DNA from: Geminocystis sp050753365
GTDB taxonomy: Bacteria; Cyanobacteriota; Cyanobacteriia; Cyanobacteriales; Cyanobacteriaceae
NCBI RefSeq assembly: GCF_050753365.1
Contig: NZ_JBLZFY010000031.1
Coordinates: 1 to 42,174 of the forward strand
DNA: 42,174 bases
Reading direction: 5' to 3'
Shown here: positions 8,580 to 16,524 of the stretch, piece after piece
Layout of the letters: every line of letters starts with the position of its first letter
Position numbering within the stretch: the stretch's first letter is position 1
The notes under the pieces: model-generated
What the model was told of the DNA's origin: nothing
Seen by the model: the letters and a program-made list of their open reading frames with translations, nothing else
The model's database searches: none
Made by a program: the position numbers and the translations under genes

Positions 8580-8627
8580 CATTCTTCATTCTTCATTCTT
8601 CATTCTTCATTCTTCATTCTTCATTCC
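8580..8627. repeat. CATTCTT heptamer array
   Basis: About seven tandem copies of the 7-bp unit CATTCTT, almost perfect, directly against the 3' end of the following minus-strand gene. The related ATTCATT/CATTACT arrays near 36851 and 36981 are of the same kind. Confidence 0.9.
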
Positions 8628-8971
8628 TAATTGTTTTCTAGTAAAGACTTAAACTCTTTTCGTAACCATTGGACATTAGCAACTCTAGCAACAATCAAAT
8701 TTTCTTCCTGAGATTTTTCTAAAGTTTGCTTCCATTGATTAATGGTTTCTTCTTGGTGTAACCAAAAATCTACGATCGTTTCTACGACTTGATCCCAATT
8801 CCAGTCTGGTTTTTCAAGGATCATTTCCGTAGATTGGATGAAACTATCTAAAGTACATTGATAACTTGCCAGATAGGCTTTACTACGGAGGGGATTTTGT
8901 TCAACTTTTTGTTGATAATAAAAAAAATCTAAAACGGGAGTAATTCCGACAATATCAAAGGAATAGGACAT
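8627..8971 (-). CDS. Conserved hypothetical protein, tryptophan-rich, unknown function
   Basis: A 114-residue soluble protein without signal peptide or transmembrane segment, and I do not recognise its family. It has an N-terminal MSYSFDIVGITPVLDFFYYQQ, a helical middle, and clustered tryptophans (WNWDQ near residue 67, then DFWLHQ and NQWKQ). I chose the ATG at 8971 rather than a TTG 21 bases upstream because the TTG overlaps the GAGGAG ribosome-binding sequence that would serve the ATG, and the residues it would add (MRRRSLI) are encoded by that sequence. It converges with argB and is read away from the metF-like gene. The overall pattern suggests an all-helical small protein. Confidence 0.75.
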   Translation of the reverse strand: MSYSFDIVGITPVLDFFYYQQKVEQNPLRSKAYLASYQCTLDSFIQSTEMILEKPDWNWDQVVETIVDFWLHQEETINQWKQTLEKSQEENLIVARVANVQWLRKEFKSLLENN

Positions 8972-9121
8972 AATTAATGATCTTCTCCTCAATGTTAAAC
9001 GACAAAAGTTATTAAAATTTTTAACTAAAATTCAATAATTTAATTAATTGTTAAATTTAGCAAGTTTAAGACTTATTCTAGCGAAAGTTTTTGAGAAAAT
9101 ACTGTTATTTATGAACATTCC

Positions 9122-10015
9122 TTAATTGATTAATGGTGGAATATTGGCTAAATCTAAAATTTGGGGAATTAAATCTTCTCTTTTGACAGCCATTAAATGC
9201 ACTCCCTGACAAATATCTTTGGCTAAATTAATTTGTTCGGCGGCAATTTTCATCCCTTCTTCTAATGGTTTATCAGCTTTTTCTAGTCTTTTAATTATAC
9301 TTTCTGGTATGTGTACCCCCGGCACATTTTTATTAATAAATAACGCATTTTTTGCACTTTTTAATAGAAATATTCCTGCTAAAATTGGCTTATTAAAACC
9401 TACGGCAATTTGATTCATAAACAAATCTAGTTTATCAAAATCTGTTATTAATTGGCTTTGGAAAAAATTAGCTCCTGCATTAATTTTAGCTTCAAAACGA
9501 CGCTGTAATCCTGACCAACTTTTGGATTGAGGATCAACTGCGGCACCAGCAAACAAGTTTAAATTACCATCAATTAGGGGTTTATTATTAATATCAAAAC
9601 CTAAATTTAATTTCTCAATTAACTTTAATAATCGCACGGATTCTAGTTCAAAAACTGCTTTTGCTTGAGGATGATCTCCAGCTATAATAGGATCACCCGT
9701 TAAGGCTAAAATATTTCTAATACCTAAACTATAAGCACCCATTAAATCTCCTTGTATTCCAATTGAATTTCTATCTCTCCCCGTAACTTGACAAATAGGT
9801 TCTAGCCCTTGTTGTAATAATAAGTAACAAGGTACGATCGAGGACATTCTCATTACGGCACGACTACCATCGGTAATATTAACAGCATGAACACGATTTT
9901 TCAATAATTGAGCAACTTCAAGCATTCGTTGAGGGTTGCCTCCTTTTGGGGGGGTGACTTCTGCGGTGATTAAAAATTTTTTGTCGATGATAGCCTGTTT
10001 AAAATTCGATGTCAT
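9122..10015 (-). CDS. metF: Methylenetetrahydrofolate reductase (MetF-like)
   Basis: A 297-residue TIM-barrel flavoprotein of the MTHFR family. Visible features are FLITAEVTPPKGG near residue 14 (family N-terminal strand with the Glu used in the folate site), VNITDGSRAVMRMS near 45, QVTGRDRNSIGIQGDLMGAYSLGIRNILALTGDP (about 76-109) and FFQSQLITDFDKL near 189. It reduces 5,10-methylene- to 5,10-methyl-tetrahydrofolate, supplying the methyl group for methionine. Like other cyanobacterial members it has no fused regulatory domain. The exact electron donor of cyanobacterial forms is less certain than in E. coli. It stands alone, with 240 bp of AT-rich sequence upstream. Confidence 0.88.
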   Translation of the reverse strand: MTSNFKQAIIDKKFLITAEVTPPKGGNPQRMLEVAQLLKNRVHAVNITDGSRAVMRMSSIVPCYLLLQQGLEPICQVTGRDRNSIGIQGDLMGAYSLGIRNILALTGDPIIAGDHPQAKAVFELESVRLLKLIEKLNLGFDINNKPLIDGNLNLFAGAAVDPQSKSWSGLQRRFEAKINAGANFFQSQLITDFDKLDLFMNQIAVGFNKPILAGIFLLKSAKNALFINKNVPGVHIPESIIKRLEKADKPLEEGMKIAAEQINLAKDICQGVHLMAVKREDLIPQILDLANIPPLIN

Positions 10016-10254
10016 GGAATTGAGAAATATTGAAAAATAAGATATGAATAATAGACCTAAGACTATGTAAGCATATTTCTTGCCATTTTAGTTTTAATTT
10101 TTGCGTATAAAATTAGCTCTTGTACTTTTATTATGATAAATTTGTCTAAAAAAAGGTTATAGATATTAAATATTAGGTAAAATAAAAACTCCTTTTATTA
10201 ACACAAGATTAAATTCGATCGAATCTATAAATTATCATCATTTTAAAAAGTATA
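10016..10254. promoter_or_regulatory. AT-rich divergent intergenic region (metF-like / ureD)
   Basis: The promoters of both the metF-like gene (minus) and ureD (plus) must lie here. The segment TTATGATAAATTTGTCTAAAAAAAGG at about 10130-10155 is repeated almost exactly near 24460-24482, so it is a dispersed repeat rather than a gene-specific operator. I looked for a GTA-N8-TAC NtcA site before ureD and did not find one. Confidence 0.4.
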
Positions 10255-11085
10255 ATGTTAGACAGTAATTGGACAGGAAAAATTAATTTAGTTTATGAAT
10301 ATCAAGAAAGTAAAACTAAACTAAAATTAGCTTATCATCAAGCACCTTTTAAATTTCAAAGATTATTTTATCCCGAAGGAAATAGTATTTGTCATAGTCT
10401 AATTTTACATACCGCAGGAGGTATTGTCGGCGGTGATATACTGAATCAAAATATTCATTTATTACCTAATTCCCAAGTTTTTATTACCACTCCTGCCGCT
10501 ACAAAAATTTATCGTAGTCAAGGAAAAAAAGCCCTTCAAGACATAGTTATTAAACTAGAAAATGATACTTATTTAGAATATTTACCTCAAGAATCGATCG
10601 TTTTTAATGAGTGTCAATATCAACAAAAAATAAGGGTGGAATTGAATGATAATAGTACATGGTTAGCATGGGAAATCATCCGTTTTGGCAGAACCGCCCA
10701 AGGTGAAACCTTTACTCAAGGACAGTGGCTCAATTATACTGAAGTATGGCATCATCATAAACCTTTATGGATCGATCGACAATCATTGCAAGGAGATTGT
10801 CACCTTTTTCAGAGTATTAACGGTTTAGCTTGTCAACCTGTCGTGGGTAGTCTAATATTAATCTCTACCGATAAAAATAAAGATGTCATAGGAGAAATCC
10901 GAGCATTAATTAACTCTCAATTTAAGGATTTAATTATCGGGGTGACTACTTTACAACAAGGGTTATTGTGTCGTTATCATGGAAATTCTGTGAGTGAGGC
11001 GAAAACTTGTTTAACGGCTATATGGCAATTATTAAGACAAAAATATGGTAAAAATTTCTTCAATAAATCTCGCTTTTGGCAATAA
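10255..11085 (+). CDS. ureD: Urease accessory protein UreD
   Basis: A 276-residue UreD/UreH family chaperone. Hallmarks are KFQRLFYPEG near residue 40, LHTAGGIVGGDIL near 60 (the most conserved motif of the family), TTPAATKIYRSQGK near 88 and YLPQESIVFNECQYQQ near 114. UreD binds apo-urease together with UreF and UreG and guides nickel into the active site. No other urease gene is in the window; a scattered urease gene set is usual in unicellular cyanobacteria. Full length, with no missing core motif. The ATG at 10255 follows an AT-rich leader without a clear ribosome site. Confidence 0.93.
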   Translation: MLDSNWTGKINLVYEYQESKTKLKLAYHQAPFKFQRLFYPEGNSICHSLILHTAGGIVGGDILNQNIHLLPNSQVFITTPAATKIYRSQGKKALQDIVIKLENDTYLEYLPQESIVFNECQYQQKIRVELNDNSTWLAWEIIRFGRTAQGETFTQGQWLNYTEVWHHHKPLWIDRQSLQGDCHLFQSINGLACQPVVGSLILISTDKNKDVIGEIRALINSQFKDLIIGVTTLQQGLLCRYHGNSVSEAKTCLTAIWQLLRQKYGKNFFNKSRFWQ

Positions 11086-11398
11086 ATCAATTTTCTTCTG
11101 TCATTGCGAGGCACGAAGCAATCCTTTTTGAGTAATAGACATCTCCAAAAAAGATTTTTTGTTGGTTTGTAGTAAGGGCTTCAGCCCTCTAAATCAGAAT
11201 TAAGGTTGAAGTCTAATGAGTAATGACGTTTTAGGGTGTTAATCCATAGCCACCGTGTAATATTTTACACGTCTAATATATTTGCGTTCAATAAATTGAA
11301 CTCCATATTTTGTCATTGCGAGGTAACGAAGCAATCTCAACAAATTATTTTATCTATAAACATAATAAAATTTATTTTTTCTCCTATTATAAAACTCA
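11086..11398. repeat. Repeat-packed gap without a gene
   Basis: This 313-bp gap is almost all dispersed repeats. Bases 11100-11123 and 11312-11338 are copies of the GTCATTGCGAGG...CGAAGCAATC repeat. Bases 11175-11188 (AGGGCTTCAGCCCT) form a perfect hairpin of the GTAGTAAGGGC class. Bases 11234-11302 hold the two-hairpin element. A 66-codon open frame over part of this region is judged spurious because it is built from the repeats. Confidence 0.7.
11234..11302 (+). repeat. Two-hairpin interspersed element, copy B
   Basis: Starts GGGTGTTAATCCATAGCC, contains CCGTGTAATATTTTACACG (stem CGTGTAA/TTACACG) and TCTAATATA, and ends with the hairpin GTTCAAT-AA-ATTGAAC. The order and spacing are the same as in the copies at 36885 and, reversed, at 2696. 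Confidence 0.8.
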
Positions 11399-12574
11399 AT
11401 GAATTTGGAAAAATTAATCCCTATACCTACCCATAATGACATAAAATCTCACGATGATCCTATTTTATTTTCGTTAATTATTCCTACCTATAATGAAGGG
11501 AAAAATATTAGAAATTTAATAGAACAAATTACTCAATTATTAGAGCAAATTATACCTAATGAATATGAATTAATTATAGTTGATGATGATAGTTTCGATC
11601 GAACTTGGGAAATAGCCTTAGAATTAACGGAAGAATACCCCTGTTTAAGGGTAATGAGAAGGGAAAAAGAAAAAGGATTATCAACGGCGGTGATAAGGGG
11701 TTGGCAAGTGGCGCGAGGGGAAATTTTAGGAGTCATTGATGCGGATTTACAACATCCTCCCGAAACCCTCTTAAATTTATGGAAAGAAATACAAAAAGGT
11801 GCTGACTTAGCCGTAGCCAGTCGTAACGCTGAAGGAGGAGGGGTTAGTGATTGGAGTATCTTAAGACGTTTCCTATCCAGAGGCGCACAAACTTTAGGTT
11901 TAGTCATATTACCCGAAGTAATCGGTAGAGTTTCTGATCCCATGAGTGGTTATTTTTTAGTGCGTCGCCGTTGCTTGTTGGGGTGTCGTCTTAGTCCTTT
12001 AGGGTATAAAATCTTAGTGGAAGTTTTAGGAAGGGGTAAAATTGGCTGGATTGCAGAAGTTGGTTATGTTTTTCAAGAGAGACAAGAAGGAGAAAGTAAA
12101 GTTACCAAAAAACAATATATCGACTATATTCGCCATTTAATTCGTTTAAGATTGTCTCTATGGCAAATTACCCGTTTTATTCGTTTCGGATTAGTGGGGT
12201 TGAGTGGCGTATTTGTGGATATGACATTTTTATATCTTCTTAGTGATCCTACCACTTTAGCATTACCTTTAACCCGTAGCAAAATTATAGCGGCAGAATT
12301 AGCAATTATCAATAATTTTCTCTGGAATGATGCTTGGACATTTAAGGATATTTCCCTAAAACAACCGGGTAAACGCAAAAAAATTAAGCGATTAATTAAG
12401 TTTAATATTATCTGTTTAGGTGGTTTAATTCTTAATGTTTTATTACTCAATTTCTTCTTTAATGTGTTTGGTTTAAATCGCTATATTGCTAATTTAATTT
12501 CGATCGCATTGGTGACAGTATGGAATTATTGGTTAAACTTAAAATTAAGCTGGAGAAGTACTGAGATTTCTTAA
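11399..12574 (+). CDS. GT2 glycosyltransferase fused to a GtrA-type membrane domain
   Basis: A 391-residue two-domain protein. Residues about 23-245 are a family 2 (DPM1-like) glycosyltransferase: SLIIPTYNEGKN, the nucleotide-binding acidic cluster D62-D64, the metal-binding DAD at 114-116 in GVIDADLQHP, then DPMSGYFLVRR. Residues about 255-385 are a GtrA domain with four hydrophobic segments (FIRFGLVGLSGVFVD, then AELAIINNFLWNDAWTF typical of GtrA). Such fusions transfer a sugar, often mannose or glucose, to polyprenyl phosphate and probably help move the lipid-linked sugar across the membrane for glycan synthesis. The sugar and the acceptor cannot be told from sequence. No partner glycan genes are adjacent. 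Confidence 0.9.
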   Translation: MNLEKLIPIPTHNDIKSHDDPILFSLIIPTYNEGKNIRNLIEQITQLLEQIIPNEYELIIVDDDSFDRTWEIALELTEEYPCLRVMRREKEKGLSTAVIRGWQVARGEILGVIDADLQHPPETLLNLWKEIQKGADLAVASRNAEGGGVSDWSILRRFLSRGAQTLGLVILPEVIGRVSDPMSGYFLVRRRCLLGCRLSPLGYKILVEVLGRGKIGWIAEVGYVFQERQEGESKVTKKQYIDYIRHLIRLRLSLWQITRFIRFGLVGLSGVFVDMTFLYLLSDPTTLALPLTRSKIIAAELAIINNFLWNDAWTFKDISLKQPGKRKKIKRLIKFNIICLGGLILNVLLLNFFFNVFGLNRYIANLISIALVTVWNYWLNLKLSWRSTEIS

Positions 12575-12667
12575 ATAGATAATAATATTAAAACTCTTCC
12601 CTTTTCCCTCTTCCCTCTTCCCTCTTCCCTCTTCCCTTTCTTTATCAAAAGACTTTTTCAACACCCC
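12575..12667. repeat. CTTCCCT heptamer array and AAAAGACTTTTTCA motif
   Basis: A tandem array of the unit CTTCCCT spans about 12609-12637, between the ends of two converging genes. It is followed by a reverse copy of the GAAAAAGTCTTTTG dispersed motif (12646-12660), which also flanks the heptamer arrays near 4669 and 42087. Confidence 0.8.
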
Positions 12668-14770
12668 CTAACTATTGACTATTTCATAAACAAAATTAAA
12701 CGTTACCCAATTATTTAAGTCTAAGGCATAAACATCGCTTAAATTACTCACTAAATTACTGGTAATATTACTCCCTAAATGTAAATCTTGTAAAATTGCT
12801 TTGGCAATCATAACTGGATTGTCTAATAAAATTATTTGTTCATTATCTGGTTTTATTTCAGCAGTTTTATATATTTGATTTAAAGTTTCATTAAAAGGTG
12901 ATTTTGCACAAATTAATATTAATTCTCCTATGCCTTTTTCTCCATTAAATAACCATTTTAAAGGATTGGTATTTTCTGGAATTAAAATAGTTTCTTTCCC
13001 TTTCATCATTAACAAATGAGGAGAAAAATAAGCAATAGGTTGACGAGAAGAATTAATGCCTAATAAAATATAGTATAAATCATAGTCATTTTTATTATTA
13101 ATTGTTACGGTAAATTGGCTACCTAAAGGAATTGTTATTAATAATTTTTCTTGATTATTGATAGAATTTTTTGAAGAAATTAAGGGTTTTTTAACTTCTG
13201 TTTGGTTAGTATTTTGAGAATGAATAAATGTTTTATTCTCATGCTGAATTTTAAGGTTAACATCAAGGGATAAATCAGATGATGATGGATTATTAAAAGC
13301 CAGATGTAATAATTTTTCTGCTAAGGCAACTTTAAACGCTGGGGTTAAACGTTTGACGGCAGAAGATACTGCTTCATTAGCTACTTTTGGATAGGTATTG
13401 GGAAAGAGTATTCCCGCCGTGGAAAATAAACCATAACCTTCGATAGAATTATTGGGATTCGTAAATTTTCCCAAAATACAATCGGCAAAATTATCCCCTA
13501 AATTTACTACCGATTCTATATTATTTACTGCACTTAATGCACTGGTGGCATCGACTTTTTCTATTTTTTCTAAACTGTTATTTAAGCCGACACTTAACCC
13601 TGTATTTCGATCGATCACTCGTATAGACTCTTGTACAATTAAACCGTTACTAATTAACTCTTTTGGGGTATTAATTAAAACTCCTTTTGCTTTATTGCCT
13701 TGAATAGAATTAATTAAAATAGTAATAGATTTTTCGTTATTTATTCCAGTAAAGTAAGAGTTATTTTGGTAATTATATAAAACTAATAATGGCAATCCTA
13801 ATAATTCCAATTCTACGATATTAGGTTCATTAAAATTAGTAATAATAGCTTCTCCTTGAGTATTATTCATCAAGGGTAAATTATATAAAAATTGATTATT
13901 ATTGTTGAGAGGAAAGAAAATTTTTTCGCCATTACCACTAGCTAAAGCTACTTGAAAAGCAACTTTTTGCATTAAATTTAAGTTATCAATTTGATGACAA
14001 TTTTGCCATAAAGATTGAGTTAAAGCGTAGGTAAATAAACCGACATGAAAATTTAAGCTATTTATTTCCACGGCGATGGAATCTGGAGAAGGAGATAAAA
14101 TTAAACCCGATAGGGAGTTATTCTTTTTTGGTAATAGTGCATTAAATTCTGTTTCTTTTTGACTAATAATAGAATTTTCTGAAGATTGATAACTACGCAG
14201 AGAAAATTGATTACTTAAAGATGGAGTAGAAGAAATAAAGCTAGTATCGAGAATAAAAGTATATTTATTCGTTGGTAAAGATTGGGCTAATTTAACAATA
14301 GTATCGAATAAAATATCGTCAACAAAATTATTTTTAGGTTTAATACTATCATAGGTAATTAAGCTATTTTGAGGAGAAGATTTATCATCCTTTAGTTGTA
14401 CTTGACGACCATAACCGCTAAAGTGGAAAATAACCACATCATTATTTTGGGCTTGTTGAATTAAATGTTGCTCAAAAGTCTCTAAAATATTTTCTCTAGT
14501 AGCTTTTCGATCGAGTAAAGTAATAATATCAGCAGGTAAAAAACCAAAACGATGAATAAGTAGCTCTTTTTGTAACTCAACATCAGTAGTACATCCCCTT
14601 AAATTATTACCGTGAGAATATTGATTAATCCCCACTAATAAAGCTAATTTGCGAGAGGGAGGAGTGGCATAGGCATTATCATCAGCAAAAAAAATACTAT
14701 TGTTTAAGACACCCCAAGAAGTGAGACTAATACCGATACTTTGTAAAAAATTGCGTCGGGAAAATTTCAT
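12668..14770 (-). CDS. Secreted caspase-fold protein with Tyr/Ser in place of the catalytic His/Cys (pseudo-orthocaspase)
   Basis: A 700-residue protein with an N-terminal Tat-like signal (SRRNFLQ at residues 4-10, then a hydrophobic stretch to about 28) and a peptidase C14 p20-like domain at about 40-290. The fold is recognisable: KLALLVGINQY at 41-51, LRGCTTDVELQKELL at 57-71, DVVIFHFSGYGRQ at 111-123 and TFILDTSFIS at 171-180. In active orthocaspases the SGHG histidine and the second residue after the LD aspartate (cysteine) form the dyad; here they are Y120 and S177. It is therefore probably not a cysteine protease. Residues about 330-700 form a long C-terminal region of unknown fold, including a beta-rich segment resembling a DUF4384-like module near 580-680. 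I chose the ATG at 14770 because it gives the Tat signal; the frame extends 32 codons upstream to a TTG. Confidence 0.88.
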   Translation of the reverse strand: MKFSRRNFLQSIGISLTSWGVLNNSIFFADDNAYATPPSRKLALLVGINQYSHGNNLRGCTTDVELQKELLIHRFGFLPADIITLLDRKATRENILETFEQHLIQQAQNNDVVIFHFSGYGRQVQLKDDKSSPQNSLITYDSIKPKNNFVDDILFDTIVKLAQSLPTNKYTFILDTSFISSTPSLSNQFSLRSYQSSENSIISQKETEFNALLPKKNNSLSGLILSPSPDSIAVEINSLNFHVGLFTYALTQSLWQNCHQIDNLNLMQKVAFQVALASGNGEKIFFPLNNNNQFLYNLPLMNNTQGEAIITNFNEPNIVELELLGLPLLVLYNYQNNSYFTGINNEKSITILINSIQGNKAKGVLINTPKELISNGLIVQESIRVIDRNTGLSVGLNNSLEKIEKVDATSALSAVNNIESVVNLGDNFADCILGKFTNPNNSIEGYGLFSTAGILFPNTYPKVANEAVSSAVKRLTPAFKVALAEKLLHLAFNNPSSSDLSLDVNLKIQHENKTFIHSQNTNQTEVKKPLISSKNSINNQEKLLITIPLGSQFTVTINNKNDYDLYYILLGINSSRQPIAYFSPHLLMMKGKETILIPENTNPLKWLFNGEKGIGELILICAKSPFNETLNQIYKTAEIKPDNEQIILLDNPVMIAKAILQDLHLGSNITSNLVSNLSDVYALDLNNWVTFNFVYEIVNS

Positions 14771-14901
14771 GGCGATCGCTTTTCCGTAAAAATGAATAAT
14801 AATATTATAGGGGTTAAAATCAAGAAAAGATTTACTGCCATGACGTACAGGCAAAATACAAGGCAAAATACCCTCAACTATAAAAATAATCCGATAACGA
14901 T

Positions 14902-15030
14902 TAAGCTAGTTTGCATTGAAGTTTACTGGTGATGGTAGGGAAAAGGGAAGAAAGAGTTAAGAGTTAAGAGTTAAGAGTTTCAGTCATTTTCACAAATTAA
15001 TAAAAAATGTAAGTTTTAAATGCGTCTTAG
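14902..15030 (-). mobile_element. MITE-like element, about 129 bp, copy 1
   Basis: Begins TAAGCTAGTTTGCATTGAAG and ends TTTTAAATGCGTCTTAG; in reverse complement it matches the ends of the element at 38756-38886. The two ends of each copy are imperfect inverted repeats of each other (CTAAGACGCATTTAA against CTAAGCTAGTTTGCATTTAA). The interior differs: this copy holds a GAGTTAA heptamer array at about 14953-14981 where the other has a CAAGGGG palindrome. No coding capacity. Confidence 0.6.
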
Positions 15031-15125
15031 CACAAATTATCTCCTCGTTATATCTTGACAAACTTAGACTTGAAAGTTCACCATATTAATATCAATCAAA
15101 CTATACGCCTAGTATAACTAAATAG

Positions 15126-16463
15126 ATGCTACAAACCATTAATGTATTTACCAAACATAATAAAAAATTGGTTTTGGCTGTAATCGGAGTTGGGATACTG
15201 ATAACAGGTGGAATAATTATTTATACCCTTCGTCAAACTAACTCAATATCATCATATTCAGAAAATCCCGTTAATCAACCAGCACCCATTACTTCTGTTA
15301 GTGCTTTAGGAAGAATTGAACCATCAGGGCAAGTAATACGAGTAGCACCATCGCCTAATATGGGTGGTGCAAAGGTAGGGCAATTATTGGTGAAAGAAGG
15401 AGATGAGGTAACACAAGGGCAAACTATTGCTATTCTTGATGATTATGAGACGAAAAAGGCTTCTGTGGCAACCGCAAAAACCGATGTAGAAGTAGCTAGG
15501 GCGAATTTATCGATCGTACAAGCAGGGGCAAAACAAGGGGAAATTGAGGCTCAACAAGCAACTATTAAAAGATTAGAAGCTCAATTACAAGGAGAAATTG
15601 CCACTAATAAGACAAGGTTGTCTCGACTGAAAGCGCAATTAAACTCAGAAAAACTGGAAAAACAAGCCACTATTCAACGGCAATCCGCCGAGTTGGAAAA
15701 TGCAAGGGTAGAATGGCAACGGTATCAACAATTAGCCTCAGAAGGTGCTATTTCTCAATCGGAATTAGACCAAAAAAAATTGATTTATGATACAGCAAGG
15801 GAAAGATATGGAGAGGCGAAGGCTAGTTATGATAAAACCGTTAACACCTTGAATGAAGAAATCAGGGAAATTGAAGCTATATCTGTGCAAAGTGTTAATA
15901 CTTTAGAAAAACAAATACAGGAAGGAAGGGCAACCTTAGCTAAAATTGAGGAAGTAAGGGAGGTTGATGTTAATAAAGCCCAAGCTGAATTAAATCGATC
16001 GATCGCACTATTAACCCAAGCCGAAGCAGATTTAAAACTAAGTTATATTAAAACACCCTCTGACGGACAAATTATTGATATAAAAGCCTATGAAGGAGAA
16101 AATATCGATATGAGTACAGGAATAGTAGAATTAGCAAATACCAAGCAAATGAGGGTAATTGCAGAAGTCTATGAAAGTGATATAAATAAAGTTAAATTAG
16201 GACAACAAGCGGTAATTACTAGCGAAAATGGAGCATTTGCAGGGGAAATCAAGGGGATAGTAGTGGACATTGGCAGACAAATCGGTAAAAAAGATGTGCT
16301 AAATACTGATCCTGCCGCCGATGTTGATGCTAGAGTGGTAGAGGTGAAAATTGATGTCCGTGCCGAAGATACCAGCAAAATAGCTAGTCTAATTTATTCT
16401 AAAGTATTAGCAAGGATTTTATTAGACATCGACCCTCAAAATAATGTCAAAAGTCAAATGTAG
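15126..16463 (+). CDS. devB: DevB-like membrane fusion protein (HlyD family)
   Basis: A 445-residue periplasmic adaptor of an ABC exporter. One transmembrane segment spans about residues 15-34. Next comes a lipoyl-like half (ALGRIEPSGQVIRV, VKEGDEVTQGQTIAILDDYE at about 89-108), then a long coiled coil from about 110 to 285 rich in Ala, Glu, Gln and Lys, and the second lipoyl half and beta-barrel (LSYIKTPSDGQIIDI near 305, MRVIAEVYESDINKVKLGQ). Relatives in heterocyst-forming cyanobacteria bridge the inner-membrane DevC/DevA to a TolC-like outer membrane channel to export glycolipid. In a unicellular organism the cargo is unknown. It is followed 61 bp later by devC. Confidence 0.9.
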   Translation: MLQTINVFTKHNKKLVLAVIGVGILITGGIIIYTLRQTNSISSYSENPVNQPAPITSVSALGRIEPSGQVIRVAPSPNMGGAKVGQLLVKEGDEVTQGQTIAILDDYETKKASVATAKTDVEVARANLSIVQAGAKQGEIEAQQATIKRLEAQLQGEIATNKTRLSRLKAQLNSEKLEKQATIQRQSAELENARVEWQRYQQLASEGAISQSELDQKKLIYDTARERYGEAKASYDKTVNTLNEEIREIEAISVQSVNTLEKQIQEGRATLAKIEEVREVDVNKAQAELNRSIALLTQAEADLKLSYIKTPSDGQIIDIKAYEGENIDMSTGIVELANTKQMRVIAEVYESDINKVKLGQQAVITSENGAFAGEIKGIVVDIGRQIGKKDVLNTDPAADVDARVVEVKIDVRAEDTSKIASLIYSKVLARILLDIDPQNNVKSQM

Positions 16464-16484
16464 GGGTTGAATAATATTCAACCC
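16464..16484. repeat. Hairpin between devB and devC
   Basis: GGGTTGAAT-AAT-ATTCAACCC, a perfect 9-bp stem with a 3-base loop starting at the base after the devB stop codon. It matches the class of palindrome seen after argB. Placed inside an operon, it might set the ratio of devB to devC expression through mRNA end protection or partial termination. Confidence 0.6.
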
Positions 16485-16524
16485 TGTCTTAACCAATTAA
16501 CTTAGATACAAACTAGCTCCGACA

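Noticed and set aside
8580..8627. Heptamer arrays as a possible CRISPR array
   Set aside because: Units of 7 bp with no spacers; arrays are contiguous tandem repeats. No cas genes are visible.
10016..10254. NtcA-type GTA-N8-TAC site upstream of ureD
   Set aside because: Searched by eye and not found at a sensible distance.
11236..11436. 66-codon open frame on the plus strand
   Set aside because: It is built from two dispersed repeats and overlaps the start of the glycosyltransferase gene. Protein composition is not plausible.
14771..14866. Upstream TTG start for the caspase-fold protein
   Set aside because: It would add 32 residues ahead of the SRRNFLQ Tat motif, burying the signal peptide. 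The ATG at 14770 is better.
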